Part shown: positions 24,661 through 32,861 of the stretch, in pieces | How the letters are laid out: each line of letters opens with the position of its first letter | How positions within the stretch are numbered: the stretch's first letter is position 1 | Source: Clostridiales bacterium | GTDB taxonomy: Bacteria > Bacillota > Clostridia > Lachnospirales > Lachnospiraceae | Direction: 5' to 3' | NCBI GenBank assembly: GCA_012523775.1 | Contig: JAAYTK010000011.1 | Span: 1-33,986, forward strand | DNA: 33,986 nucleotides | Translations under genes and position numbers: made by a program | The notes under the pieces: model-generated | What the model was told of the DNA's origin: nothing | The model's database searches: none | What the model saw: only the letters and a program-made list of their open reading frames with translations

Positions 24661-26403
24661 GTGTCGGAAAAAGTATTAATGCTGGGTAATGAGGCTTTTG
24701 CCCGAGGAGCTTATGAGGCAGGCTGTAAGGTTTCGGCTGCATATCCCGGGACACCCAGCACAGAGATTAGTGAAAACATAGTAAAGTATGATGAGATAAA
24801 TTCGGAGTGGTCACCTAATGAGAAGGTGGCTATGGAGGTAGCCATAGGAGCCTCCATAATAGGCGTAAGAGCTTTAGCATCAATGAAGCATGTCGGACTG
24901 AATGTTGCGGCAGACCCACTGTTTACCGCCTCATATATCGGTGTAACAGGTGGATTGGTTATAATCGTTGCAGATGATCCCGGACTGTACAGCTCGCAGA
25001 ACGAACAGGATACCAGAGCAGTTGCAAGAGCGGCAAAGATACCGGTAATAGAGCCTGCTGACAGTAATGAGGCTAAGGAATTTACAAAGTTTGCCTTTGA
25101 ATTAAGTGAGAAATATGATACACCGGTAATAGTAAGAAGCACCACAAGACTCTCCCATTCACAGGGGCTGGTGGAGCTTAATGACAGACTTGAGATAGAA
25201 GATAAGCCCTATGTAAGAAATGCAGCTAAGAATGTCATGATGCCCGGAAATGCCAAGAACAGGCATTTAGCCGTGGAAAGCAGAGAGATTGCTCTAATTA
25301 ATGACAGCTGCGATTTTCCTATTAATACGGTGGAATATAATGACAGAAAGATTGGAGTTATAACCTCGGGGATTCCCTATCAATATGTTAAGGAAGCCCT
25401 TCCCGAAGCTTCAGTTCTTAAGCTGGGAATAGTCAATCCTCTGCCAAGAAAACTGATTGAGGAGTTCGCCTCCAAGGTAGATAAGCTATATATCGTAGAG
25501 GAGCTGGATCCCATTATTGAGGAACAGGTTAAGTCCTGGGGAATAAAAGCAGTCGGCAAGGAAATCCTTACGGTTCAGGGAGAATACTCTGCCAATATGC
25601 TTAGAAGAGCCATAAAGGGTGAAGAAATATCTGTAAAAGCACCTACTCAGGTGCCGAATCGCCCTCCTATTCTTTGCCCGGGATGTCCCCATAGAAGTGT
25701 TTTTACTGTTCTAAAGAAGCTGAAGCTTCGTGCGGCGGGAGATATCGGATGCTATACATTGGGAGCGGTTGCGCCCTTAAGTGTGGTTGATACGACCATA
25801 TGTATGGGAGCCAGTATATCGTCACTTCATGGAATGGAAAAGGCTAGGGGTAAGGAGTATATTAAGGACTGGGTTGCGGTAATCGGAGATTCAACATTCC
25901 TGCATACCGGTGTTAATTCTCTTATGAATATGGTTTATAACAAGGGAACCGGAACAGTCCTGATACTGGATAATTCCACGACCGGAATGACGGGTCACCA
26001 GGACCATGCAGCAACAGGAAGGACTCTGAAGGGTGAAGCTACCCATATGATAGATTTGGAAAAATTGTGTTTAGCCATAGGTGTGCCTAATGTATATGTA
26101 ATTAATGCCTTTGATACCAAGAAGCTTGAGGGAACCATAAAGGAGGCCGTGGCAATGGACGAAATTGCAGTGATTATTGCACAGGCTCCTTGTGCCTTAC
26201 TTGATAAATCACCTATCTCTACGCAATATGTAATAGATCAGGATATATGCAGAAAATGCGGTCAATGCATGAAACCCGGATGTCCCGCTATAACCAAGAA
26301 GGAAAATGGAGATATCCTAATAAATGACACAATTTGTAACGGTTGCGGACTATGTGCAACCTTATGCAGATTTGACTCAATAAAAAGCGTAAAGTTAAGA
26401 TAG
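24661..26403 (+). CDS. iorA: Indolepyruvate:ferredoxin oxidoreductase, alpha subunit
   Basis: This catalytic subunit converts arylpyruvates and CoA to aryl-acetyl-CoA and CO2, passing electrons to ferredoxin. An N-terminal pyrimidine-binding domain (AYPGTPSTEIS) and CPGCPHRSVF precede the TPP-binding region (GDSTFLHTGVNSLMNM and LDNSTTGMTGHQDH). Two [4Fe-4S] clusters close the protein: CRKCGQCMKPGCP and CNGCGLCATLC. The length (580 residues) is normal. I favour the GTG at 24661, eight bases after GAAAGGGG, over the ATG at 24643, which has no site of its own. Confidence 0.94.
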   Translation: MSEKVLMLGNEAFARGAYEAGCKVSAAYPGTPSTEISENIVKYDEINSEWSPNEKVAMEVAIGASIIGVRALASMKHVGLNVAADPLFTASYIGVTGGLVIIVADDPGLYSSQNEQDTRAVARAAKIPVIEPADSNEAKEFTKFAFELSEKYDTPVIVRSTTRLSHSQGLVELNDRLEIEDKPYVRNAAKNVMMPGNAKNRHLAVESREIALINDSCDFPINTVEYNDRKIGVITSGIPYQYVKEALPEASVLKLGIVNPLPRKLIEEFASKVDKLYIVEELDPIIEEQVKSWGIKAVGKEILTVQGEYSANMLRRAIKGEEISVKAPTQVPNRPPILCPGCPHRSVFTVLKKLKLRAAGDIGCYTLGAVAPLSVVDTTICMGASISSLHGMEKARGKEYIKDWVAVIGDSTFLHTGVNSLMNMVYNKGTGTVLILDNSTTGMTGHQDHAATGRTLKGEATHMIDLEKLCLAIGVPNVYVINAFDTKKLEGTIKEAVAMDEIAVIIAQAPCALLDKSPISTQYVIDQDICRKCGQCMKPGCPAITKKENGDILINDTICNGCGLCATLCRFDSIKSVKLR

Positions 26404-26413
26404 GAGGACAGCC

Positions 26414-26983
26414 ATGGAGACAAAAAATATTATGATAGTAGGCGTAGGTGGACAGGGAACCTTACTTACCAGCAGAATCCTTGGTGCCCTCACAATTCAG
26501 GCAGGCTATGACGTTAAACTGTCAGAGGTACACGGCATGGCTCAGCGCGGAGGAAGCGTGGTAACCTTTGTAAGATATGGCGACAAGGTAAATGAGCCCA
26601 TAGTTGAGGAGGGGCAGGCGGATGTCCTGATTGCATTCGAAAAGCTGGAGGCATTAAGATATGTGCATTTTCTTAAGGCCAACGGTGCAATAGTAGTAAA
26701 TGATCAACGAATAGATCCGATGCCTGTCGTCATAGGTGATGCAGAATATCCTCCAAACATATTGGAGGAGCTTTCAAAAATCCATAGAGTATTTAAAGTA
26801 AACGCCATAGAAGAGGCAAAAAAACTTGGTAACAGCAGAGTATTCAATGTAATCGTACTTGGGATTGCAGCTCAGCATATGGAATTTTCAAAGGATGAGT
26901 GGTTATCGGTGATAGAAAAGACCGTACCTCCAAAAACCATTGAAATTAATAAGAAGGCCTTTGAAGTCGGATATAATCTATAA
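26414..26983 (+). CDS. iorB: Indolepyruvate:ferredoxin oxidoreductase, beta subunit
   Basis: This is the small partner of IorA, 189 residues, with the nucleotide-binding-like GVGGQGTLLTSRILG at the N terminus and the conserved EVHGMAQRGGSVVTFVRYG that forms part of the interface with the TPP subunit. It follows iorA by 10 bases with the ribosome-binding site AGGAGG. The two subunits make the oxygen-sensitive heteromer found in strict anaerobes. Confidence 0.93.
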   Translation: METKNIMIVGVGGQGTLLTSRILGALTIQAGYDVKLSEVHGMAQRGGSVVTFVRYGDKVNEPIVEEGQADVLIAFEKLEALRYVHFLKANGAIVVNDQRIDPMPVVIGDAEYPPNILEELSKIHRVFKVNAIEEAKKLGNSRVFNVIVLGIAAQHMEFSKDEWLSVIEKTVPPKTIEINKKAFEVGYNL

Positions 26984-27036
26984 GACGTCTGCGCCCGTAA
27001 CCAAGGGATGTATGATGAGAAAGGGAGGGATAAAGG

Positions 27037-27462
27037 ATGATTCGTCAACTGTCAATATTTATTCAGAATGAAATAGGAAGCGTAGCGGGAGTAACAGCTA
27101 TATTAAAGGAAAATAATATTAATCTGAGGGCAATAGCCTCCTTTGATACACCACAGTTTGCCATACTCAGAATCGTAGTAGACCAGCCTGAAAAAGCAAA
27201 AACACTGCTTATCAACAGCGGATTTGCAGTTACAATGTCAGAGGCGATAGCCATTGAGTTGGAGGATAAACCCGGAGTACTTCATGATTTGCTTCAGGTA
27301 ATCGCAGATGCAGGATTTGGAGTTAACTATATTTATTCCATAGTATTTCGAGATGGCAAAGTACCATTAATAATCATAAATACTGATAATCTGCAGGCTA
27401 CAAAGGATATTTTAAAGGAAAAGGGATATTCGGTTGCTGAACAGGAGGATATTATATTATGA
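27037..27462 (+). CDS. Tandem ACT-domain protein (first copy)
   Basis: This 141-residue protein has two ACT repeats: residues 1-70 ([23 protein letters not shown]) and about 70-140 ([29 protein letters not shown]). ACT domains bind small ligands, usually amino acids. The GSVAGV and KPGVLHDL loops are the normal ligand-contact positions. The stop overlaps the next paaK start by four bases (ATGA), so the two are translationally coupled. A sensor of aromatic amino acids for the neighbouring ligase is plausible, but no DNA-binding or catalytic domain is present. Confidence 0.86.
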   Translation: MIRQLSIFIQNEIGSVAGVTAILKENNINLRAIASFDTPQFAILRIVVDQPEKAKTLLINSGFAVTMSEAIAIELEDKPGVLHDLLQVIADAGFGVNYIYSIVFRDGKVPLIIINTDNLQATKDILKEKGYSVAEQEDIIL

Positions 27463-28757
27463 TATGGAATGAAACGAAAGAGTGTATGAGCAGAGACGAA
27501 ATCCTCAATATGCAAAGTGCCAGGCTCAAAAAGACCGTGAGCCGTGTTTATCACAACGTGGAATTCTATCGTAAAAAAATGCAGCAGCTAGGTCTTGAAC
27601 CCGGTGATATTAAAGGAATAGAGGATTTAAATAAGCTGCCGTTTACAACGAAGGAGGATTTGAGGGATAATTATCCCTTTGGATTGTTTGCGGTACCGCA
27701 GTCAGAGGTAATCAGAGTTCATGCATCGTCCGGTACAACCGGTAAGGCGACTGTAGTGGGATATACCAGAAGAGATATTGAAATATGGCAGGAATGTGTA
27801 ACGAGAGTGCTTGCCATGGCAGGCATAGGAGCTAACGACAGAATTCAGGTTGCATACGGATATGGACTCTTTACCGGAGGACTTGGTCTTCATTATGGTG
27901 CGGAGAACCTTGGAGCCACGGTTATTCCCATGTCCACCGGAAATACTCAAAGACTAATCACCATGATGGAGGATTTTGAGGTTACTGCAATTGCATGCAC
28001 TCCTTCATATCTGCTACACATAGCGGAAACTCTTGAGGAAGTAGGTAAGACAGACAGTATAAAACTAAAGGCTGCAATCTGTGGAGCAGAGCCTTGGACA
28101 GACAATATGCGTAAGGAAATTGAGACAAAGCTTAACCTTAAAGCATATGATATCTATGGTCTAAGCGAGATTCTCGGACCGGGAGTGGCTGCTGATTGTG
28201 ATGCCCATTGTGGATTACATGTATATGAGGATCATTTTGTTCCTGAAATAATCAATCCCGATACTCTGGCTCCATGCAAGGACGGAGAGGTTGGCGAATT
28301 GGTATTTACCACGATTACTAAGGAAGCCCTACCGCTTTTCAGATATAGAACTAAGGATTTAACAAGCATTACCTATGAACCCTGTGAATGTGGAAGAACA
28401 CTTGCCAGAATATCCAGGTTCAAAGGACGTTCAGATGATATGCTTATTATCAGGGGCGTCAATGTATTCCCGTCCCAGGTAGAAGCAGCATTACTAGAGA
28501 TGGGCGAAACGAGTCCGCATTATATACTGATAGTAGACAGAGTTAACAATCTGGATGTATTGGAAATTCAGGTTGAGGTTGAAGAGCGTTTCTTCTCGGA
28601 TGAAATAAGAAAGCTGGAGGGCCTGACCAAGAAAATAGCCCATGTGCTTCAATCAGCCCTAGGCCTTTCCGTAAAGGTCACCCTGGTAGAGCCAAAAACC
28701 ATAGCACGAAGCGAGGGAAAGGCAAAACGGGTAATCGATAAGAGAAAACTGATATAG
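27459..28757 (+). CDS. paaK: Phenylacetate-CoA ligase family protein (second copy)
   Basis: This second AMP-forming ligase has 432 residues and the same layout as the first copy. The adenylate loop SSGTTGKAT is at residues 90-98, with [26 protein letters not shown], the hinge [20 protein letters not shown] and the C-terminal [15 protein letters not shown]. Compared with the first copy it has Ala for Pro in the adenylate loop and differs in the acid-binding region (GGEGMTEP in copy one, GAEPWTDN here), so the two may prefer different aryl acids. It overlaps the first ACT gene; AGGAGG lies in the end of that gene. Confidence 0.92.
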   Translation: MIWNETKECMSRDEILNMQSARLKKTVSRVYHNVEFYRKKMQQLGLEPGDIKGIEDLNKLPFTTKEDLRDNYPFGLFAVPQSEVIRVHASSGTTGKATVVGYTRRDIEIWQECVTRVLAMAGIGANDRIQVAYGYGLFTGGLGLHYGAENLGATVIPMSTGNTQRLITMMEDFEVTAIACTPSYLLHIAETLEEVGKTDSIKLKAAICGAEPWTDNMRKEIETKLNLKAYDIYGLSEILGPGVAADCDAHCGLHVYEDHFVPEIINPDTLAPCKDGEVGELVFTTITKEALPLFRYRTKDLTSITYEPCECGRTLARISRFKGRSDDMLIIRGVNVFPSQVEAALLEMGETSPHYILIVDRVNNLDVLEIQVEVEERFFSDEIRKLEGLTKKIAHVLQSALGLSVKVTLVEPKTIARSEGKAKRVIDKRKLI

Positions 28758-28807
28758 GGTAAGGAACTTATGTATATGGAACAGTTAATCTAGTAAGGAG
28801 GTGTACA

Positions 28808-29260
28808 ATGCTAATTAAACAGCTATCGGTATTTATTGAGAATAAGGAAGGTAGACTGGAAGGAGTTACTCAGGTACTAAAGGAGCATAATATCAATATA
28901 GCATCCTTCAGCCTGGCGGATACAGCCGAATATGGCATGCTAAGGATGATTGTATCCGATCCGGACGAGGGTAGGAGAGTTTTAAAGGAAGAGGGCTTTT
29001 CCACTAAGCTAACAGATGTAATAGCTGTAAAAATCCCTCAAAAACCCGGCACCCTGCATGAGGTATTAAAGATACTTTTTGAAGCAGGATTAAGCGTGGA
29101 ATATATGTATACTCTGGCAACGGCAGGAAGAGATACCTCTATTATTATGAAGGCATCAGACTTAACCAAAGCATTGGACGTTCTAAAACAACATGAATAT
29201 GAGGTTTGTACGGCAAAGGAAGCATATGAAATAAATAATATATCTACAAATAATGTTTGA
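28808..29260 (+). CDS. Tandem ACT-domain protein (second copy)
   Basis: This 150-residue protein is a paralogue of the one at 27037-27462. Two ACT repeats are visible: MLIKQLSVFIENKEGRLEGVTQVL and AVKIPQKPGTLHEVLKILFEAGLSVEYMY. It has a short C-terminal tail (AYEINNISTNNV) missing from the first copy. The ribosome-binding site AGGAGG is strong. It stands 50 bases after the second paaK, so each ligase has an ACT partner close by. The -35 box of the cspA promoter overlaps its stop codon. Confidence 0.85.
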   Translation: MLIKQLSVFIENKEGRLEGVTQVLKEHNINIASFSLADTAEYGMLRMIVSDPDEGRRVLKEEGFSTKLTDVIAVKIPQKPGTLHEVLKILFEAGLSVEYMYTLATAGRDTSIIMKASDLTKALDVLKQHEYEVCTAKEAYEINNISTNNV

Positions 29261-29285
29261 CACCACCAAGAAAGAGTGCTATGAT
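29257..29285 (+). promoter_or_regulatory. cspA promoter
   Basis: TTGACA (29257-29262), 17 bases, TATGAT (29280-29285). The -35 overlaps the stop codon of the second ACT gene. A small hairpin, TTGCCG/CGGCAA (29293-29310), would lie at the start of the leader. Confidence 0.6.
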
Positions 29286-29342
29286 GATTGTGTTGCCGAA
29301 TAAACGGCAATTGAAATTATTATTTTTTGGAGGAATTTATTC

Positions 29343-29543
29343 ATGAACAAAGGTACAGTAAAATGGTTTAACAATCAGAAGGGCTTTGGCTTTATATCTG
29401 ATGAGCAGGGTAACGATGTATTCGTTCACTACACAGGCCTCAATATGGACGGCTTCAAATCTTTAGAAGAAGGCCAGGAAGTTGAGTTCGAAGTAGTACA
29501 GGGAGCCAAGGGACCTCAGGCAACTAACGTAGTAAGAATATAA
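29343..29543 (+). CDS. cspA: Cold-shock protein (CspA family)
   Basis: This is a 66-residue single-domain RNA chaperone. RNP1 is GFGFI within [12 protein letters not shown], and RNP2 is VFVHY. The protein covers the whole five-strand barrel ([11 protein letters not shown] to [10 protein letters not shown]). The leader has a strong GGAGG site. It has its own promoter and a strong terminator, so it is a separate unit from the aryl-acid operon. The usual role is to melt mRNA structure in the cold or in growth transitions. Confidence 0.95.
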   Translation: MNKGTVKWFNNQKGFGFISDEQGNDVFVHYTGLNMDGFKSLEEGQEVEFEVVQGAKGPQATNVVRI

Positions 29544-29626
29544 TCAAGATTGGGTTTACAATGTACCTTTTTCTAAACTATATATAAGTTTTAAAAATTG
29601 GATATATTGTTATAACGAATTTGATT

Positions 29627-29663
29627 AAAAAAATCCTTAAGGTTTATCCTTAAGGATTTTTTT
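29627..29663. terminator. Bidirectional terminator between cspA and the ECF gene
   Basis: A-run, then CCTTAAGG (29635-29642) paired with CCTTAAGG (29648-29655) across TTTAT, then a T-run. The flanking A- and T-runs let it serve both convergent transcripts. Confidence 0.9.
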
Positions 29664-29666
29664 GTG

Positions 29667-30167
29667 TTATTTTGTCTCATGCAATTTTTGGTTAAACAGC
29701 TCTAGAAGATGATAAAGAGGTTTAAAGAGAACCAATGCTATAAGATAGTTACTGACACAATGTATAATGTCAAATGGAATTCCGCTAATAATGCCTGACA
29801 CTGCCATCGAGACGCCCCCTATAAAGAAGTACGGAATCGAACAGAGTGTACCAAAGGCCAGCCCAAAGGTCCCTGAGATTATAGCCCAGAAAAATGGTGA
29901 ACGTTGGTCCTTAAACAGCATGGTTATAAGCATGAGGACAGTCCATACATATAGGTAGTTTATCCACCAGATTCCAAAGCCATATATAAATCCCTCAGCA
30001 ATGACAAATATATAGATGACATATAATGTTTTCCACCCATATACCACCGTGCAAAGGATAATAAGTAAGGACACCAGCTCAATATTAGGCAGAAATGAAA
30101 GGCCTAACTGTAAGGCTATTATTAAAGCCGACATCAGTCCTATAACAGCAAGATCCTTAGTACGCAT
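29667..30167 (-). CDS. ECF transporter S component, probably for a corrinoid or B12 precursor
   Basis: This is a small, very hydrophobic protein of 166 residues with about five to six helices (GLMSALIIALQLGLSFLP, LVSLLIILCTVVYG, and FVIAEGFIYGFGIWWINYLY). This is the usual size and shape of an energy-coupling factor substrate-binding subunit. The general ECF ATPases and T component are not in the window. It follows the DUF4430 gene by 13 bases and lies downstream of a cobalamin riboswitch, so a corrinoid, or a B12 building block as proposed for the CblT group, is the likely substrate. The start ATG at 30167 gives better spacing from AAGGTGAG than the ATG at 30173. Confidence 0.78.
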   Translation of the reverse strand: MRTKDLAVIGLMSALIIALQLGLSFLPNIELVSLLIILCTVVYGWKTLYVIYIFVIAEGFIYGFGIWWINYLYVWTVLMLITMLFKDQRSPFFWAIISGTFGLAFGTLCSIPYFFIGGVSMAVSGIISGIPFDIIHCVSNYLIALVLFKPLYHLLELFNQKLHETK

Positions 30168-30180
30168 ATTCATCTCACCT

Positions 30181-30585
30181 TTAATAGCCTTTCATAAGAG
30201 TTAATTCATATTTATCCTTATCCTGTATATGAATCATATCGACGCCATACTCAACATACTCACCGTTCTTTGTCAGACTCCACCATTCTTCTCTGGTTTC
30301 ATCGGCTCTTATACCGTTTACCGTAGTAATATAAAATCCATAAGAACTGTTCAGGCCTCTAATCATTTCTTTTTCATCCAGCGCTTCCCGAAGTGTTATT
30401 GCATCGGTATATAAGGTGAATTCCTGTACATCTTCATCGGGTACTATAACCTGAATTGTAATCTTTTTACTGCCGTAAGAAACAGGATTATCTCTATTAA
30501 TGAACAAATATAAAAGTAAAACCGTCAAAACAAATAATCCGATTGTCCCCAAAAAAACCTTTAAAAAATATTTTCCTTCTTTCAT
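30181..30585 (-). CDS. Membrane-anchored DUF4430 (transcobalamin-C-like) protein
   Basis: This 134-residue protein has one N-terminal membrane helix (VFLGTIGLFVLTVLLLYLFI) and a surface domain. The pattern TLREALDEKEMI, SYGFYITTVNGIRADE, EEWWSLTKNGEYVEYGVD and KYELTL fits DUF4430, a fold related to the C-terminal domain of transcobalamin and intrinsic factor. No lipobox cysteine is seen. The start at 30585 follows AGAAAGGAGC; an in-frame ATG at 30681 lies in the riboswitch expression region and is rejected. With the riboswitch upstream and the ECF S subunit downstream, it is a likely extracellular corrinoid-capture protein (inference). Confidence 0.82.
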   Translation of the reverse strand: MKEGKYFLKVFLGTIGLFVLTVLLLYLFINRDNPVSYGSKKITIQVIVPDEDVQEFTLYTDAITLREALDEKEMIRGLNSSYGFYITTVNGIRADETREEWWSLTKNGEYVEYGVDMIHIQDKDKYELTLMKGY

Positions 30586-30617
30586 ATAAGCTCCTTTCTT
30601 ATTTTGGTGAAAAATAA

Positions 30618-30655
30618 AAAATCCATTCCCACAAATAGGAAAGGACAATAAAGAA
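30618..30655 (-). terminator. Riboswitch expression platform, candidate terminator
   Basis: Between the riboswitch and the DUF4430 start, the minus-strand transcript can form a CCTTTCC/GGAATGG stem (one T-T mismatch) followed by TTTTTTATTTTT. An ACAATAAAGA/TCTTTATTGT hairpin lies just upstream, ending near 30655. These are the likely on/off structures, but which of them competes with the riboswitch helix cannot be settled by eye. Confidence 0.5.
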
Positions 30656-30703
30656 AGCATCTTTATTGTACCCTTGTCCATGACTCGTGGAACTATTGGT
30701 ACA

Positions 30704-30915
30704 GATTTTAAGCAGGTATTCTGACTTATGGATCATTGCTTATGCTCCCACCTTCCCGGATTTTCATAAATCAAATCAATCCAGTGGTATATGTAAGAAA
30801 CATCTTACCGGGAGCAGGCTCCCCAATCACAGCGGCGAGACCGTACAGGTATTGCACCTGTTTCCCTTTTAAATCCGATAGCCAAAGCTTTCTTGGTATC
30901 AGATACTTAAAATCC
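30704..30915 (-). ncRNA. Cobalamin riboswitch
   Basis: On the minus strand, P1 is GATTTTAAG at the 5' side (30906-30914) with CTTAAAATC at the 3' side (30704-30712). Inside lie the conserved AAAAGGGAAACAGGTGCAA and CGGTCTCGCCGCTGTGA blocks of the core. The B12 box AGTCAGAATACCTGC (30712-30726) closes the aptamer. The riboswitch sits in the leader of the DUF4430-ECF unit, so expression should fall when adenosyl- or methylcobalamin is plentiful. The family is well established; the exact 5' end is approximate. Confidence 0.92.
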
Positions 30916-30997
30916 TTCATTTTGCTTGAAATGACTGATATAAAAATACTATATATGGTAGTATTTTATGTACAGTAGCATTATATATTGTTTTTCA

Positions 30998-31026
30998 AGT
31001 ATACACTATATGATAATGCTTGTCAA
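30998..31026 (-). promoter_or_regulatory. Promoter of the cobalamin-riboswitch transcript
   Basis: On the minus strand, TTGACA (31021-31026), 17 bases, TATACT (30998-31003). It gives a leader of about 400 bases that includes the riboswitch. An AT-rich hairpin (30943-30967) lies between it and the riboswitch. It is divergent from the galM promoter. Confidence 0.7.
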
Positions 31027-31051
31027 TTAAGGAAATTTACTTGCAAGAATA

Positions 31052-31080
31052 TTGGAAAATTAAAATCGGTATGATATAAT
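31052..31080 (+). promoter_or_regulatory. galM promoter
   Basis: TTGGAA (31052-31057), 17 bases, TATAAT (31075-31080), 46 bases before the galM start. Confidence 0.65.
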
Positions 31081-31126
31081 ATTCACCAATAAGTGTAATT
31101 AAATTATTATAATGAGGAGATAAGCC

Positions 31127-32185
31127 ATGAAAATAACGAAAACACCATTCGGCACAACAAAAAACGGAGAGACAGCTACCCTGTATACAGTCACCAATAA
31201 TATGGGCATGAAGGTATCCTTTACAGACTACGGAGCAAATATTGTAAGTATAATAGTTCCGGACAAGGAGGGCGAGTTTGAGGATATAGCATTAGGCTTT
31301 AAAAGTATTGGCGGATATGAAGTTAATGGTCCGGGATTTGGTTCCTTAATCGGAAGATGTGCCAACCGTATCGGAGGAGCCAGGTTTGAACTGAATGGCA
31401 AGGAATATACATTAGAGAAAAATGAGGGAAAAAATAATCTTCACAGCGGAAGTCCGGCATATAACAAAGTAATGTATGAGACTGAGATTTATGAGGAAGA
31501 GGACATGGTCAGTATAGAGTTCTCCAGGCTTAGTCCTCATATGGAACAGGGATTTCCCGGTAACTTAGATTTAACAGTAACCTATAGTCTGACGGAAAAT
31601 AATGAGTTAGTAATTGAATACCATGCAGTATCTGATATGGATACCGTAGTAAATATGACCAACCATTCCTACTTTAATCTATCCGGTCATAACAGCGGAA
31701 GTATACTGGACCATAAGGTATGGATAAAGGCAAATCAGTTTACACCAACCTCAGATGATCTGATTCCTACCGGAGAGTATAGAGATGTAGAAGGAACACC
31801 CATGGATTTCAGACAATTAAAGAGAATCGGAGATAATATTGATGATGACTATGAACCGTTAAAACAGGCGGGAGGATATGACCATAATTATGTGCTCGAT
31901 ATAAGCCGGGATGAAGTGGAAAAGGTGGCTGAGCTTGTTGACGAGTCAACCGGTAGGGTAATGGAGATATTTACGGATAAGCCCGGTATGCAGTTCTATA
32001 CGGCTAATATGCTTACACCGGTTGAAGACGGTAAGGATGGAGCCACATACGGAAAACGTACCGGAGTATGCTTTGAGACACAGCATTTTCCTAATGCCTG
32101 CAATATTAATACATTCCCGAATAGTATATTAAAGGCCGGACAGGAATATGAGTATGTTACGATATACAAATTTACATGTAGATAA
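31127..32185 (+). CDS. galM: Aldose 1-epimerase (mutarotase)
   Basis: This enzyme interconverts alpha and beta anomers of hexoses such as galactose and glucose. The 352-residue chain has the catalytic pair His180 (NMTNHSYFNLSG) and Glu317 (FETQHFPNACN). His106 (NNLHSG), the GRCANRIGGARF sugar-contact loop and GGYDHNYVLD are also conserved. It is cytoplasmic with no signal peptide. It has its own promoter and terminator and no galactose genes beside it, so it looks monocistronic. Confidence 0.95.
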   Translation: MKITKTPFGTTKNGETATLYTVTNNMGMKVSFTDYGANIVSIIVPDKEGEFEDIALGFKSIGGYEVNGPGFGSLIGRCANRIGGARFELNGKEYTLEKNEGKNNLHSGSPAYNKVMYETEIYEEEDMVSIEFSRLSPHMEQGFPGNLDLTVTYSLTENNELVIEYHAVSDMDTVVNMTNHSYFNLSGHNSGSILDHKVWIKANQFTPTSDDLIPTGEYRDVEGTPMDFRQLKRIGDNIDDDYEPLKQAGGYDHNYVLDISRDEVEKVAELVDESTGRVMEIFTDKPGMQFYTANMLTPVEDGKDGATYGKRTGVCFETQHFPNACNINTFPNSILKAGQEYEYVTIYKFTCR

Positions 32186-32192
32186 TTCTAAC

Positions 32193-32222
32193 AAAAGGAT
32201 GCCATCAAGTGGCATCCTTTTT
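32193..32222. terminator. Bidirectional terminator between galM and upp
   Basis: AAAAGGATGCCA (32193-32204) pairs with TGGCATCCTTTT (32210-32221) across TCAAG, with A- and T-rich flanks. It can end both convergent genes. Confidence 0.9.
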
Positions 32223-32231
32223 GTACCAATA

Positions 32232-32861
32232 TTATTTTGTGCCGTAAATACGATCCCCTGCATCACCAAGGCCGGGAAGAATATAGCCGTTTTCATTTAA
32301 TCTATCATCCAAATTACCTATAAATATATCAACATCTGGGTGGGCTTTTTGTAATCGATCGACACCTTCCGGTGCTGCGATAAGACATAAAAAATAGATT
32401 TTTGTTATTCCTCGTCTTTTTAGAAGATCTATGGCTGCGACTGCCGAACCGCCTGTTGCGAGCATTGGATCTACAACAAACATTTCACGGTCTGACGCAT
32501 CTGAGGGAAGTTTACAGAAGTATTCGACTGGTTCTAAGGTTTCTTCGTCTCTATATAAACCAATATGTCCTACTTTGGCATTGGGAATAAGATTTAAGAT
32601 TCCGTCTGCCATATGAAGTCCGGCTCTAAGAATTGGTACAATACAAAGCTTCTTGCCTTCGATTTCTTTAGCAATAGTTTTTGTAAGAGGAGTCTCTATC
32701 TCTATCTCTTTGAGAGGAAGATTTCGGGTTGCTTCATAACAAATTAGCATTGCAACTTCAGTTACTAAATCCCTAAACTCCTTTGTTGAAGTGGTTTTAC
32801 GTCTCATAATCCCAAGTTTATGGTGGATTAGTGGGTGATCCATAACTACTACGGCTGACAT
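32232..32861 (-). CDS. upp: Uracil phosphoribosyltransferase
   Basis: This pyrimidine-salvage enzyme makes UMP from uracil and PRPP. At 209 residues it is of normal length. The PRPP loop DPMLATGGS is at residues 131-139, with [13 protein letters not shown] and the C-terminal uracil-binding [25 protein letters not shown] precedes the ATG. A TATAAT lies about 60 bases upstream on the minus strand, but its -35 is poor. It ends at a shared terminator with galM. Confidence 0.97.
   Translation of the reverse strand: MSAVVVMDHPLIHHKLGIMRRKTTSTKEFRDLVTEVAMLICYEATRNLPLKEIEIETPLTKTIAKEIEGKKLCIVPILRAGLHMADGILNLIPNAKVGHIGLYRDEETLEPVEYFCKLPSDASDREMFVVDPMLATGGSAVAAIDLLKRRGITKIYFLCLIAAPEGVDRLQKAHPDVDIFIGNLDDRLNENGYILPGLGDAGDRIYGTK

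Noticed and set aside
30586-30681. N-terminal extension of the DUF4430 protein
   Set aside because: The upstream ATG lies in the riboswitch expression platform, and the extension is non-signal-like; 30585 has a strong ribosome-binding site and is followed by the membrane helix.
30687-30978. Open plus-strand frames over the riboswitch region
   Set aside because: They are antisense to a conserved RNA element and have no coding features.
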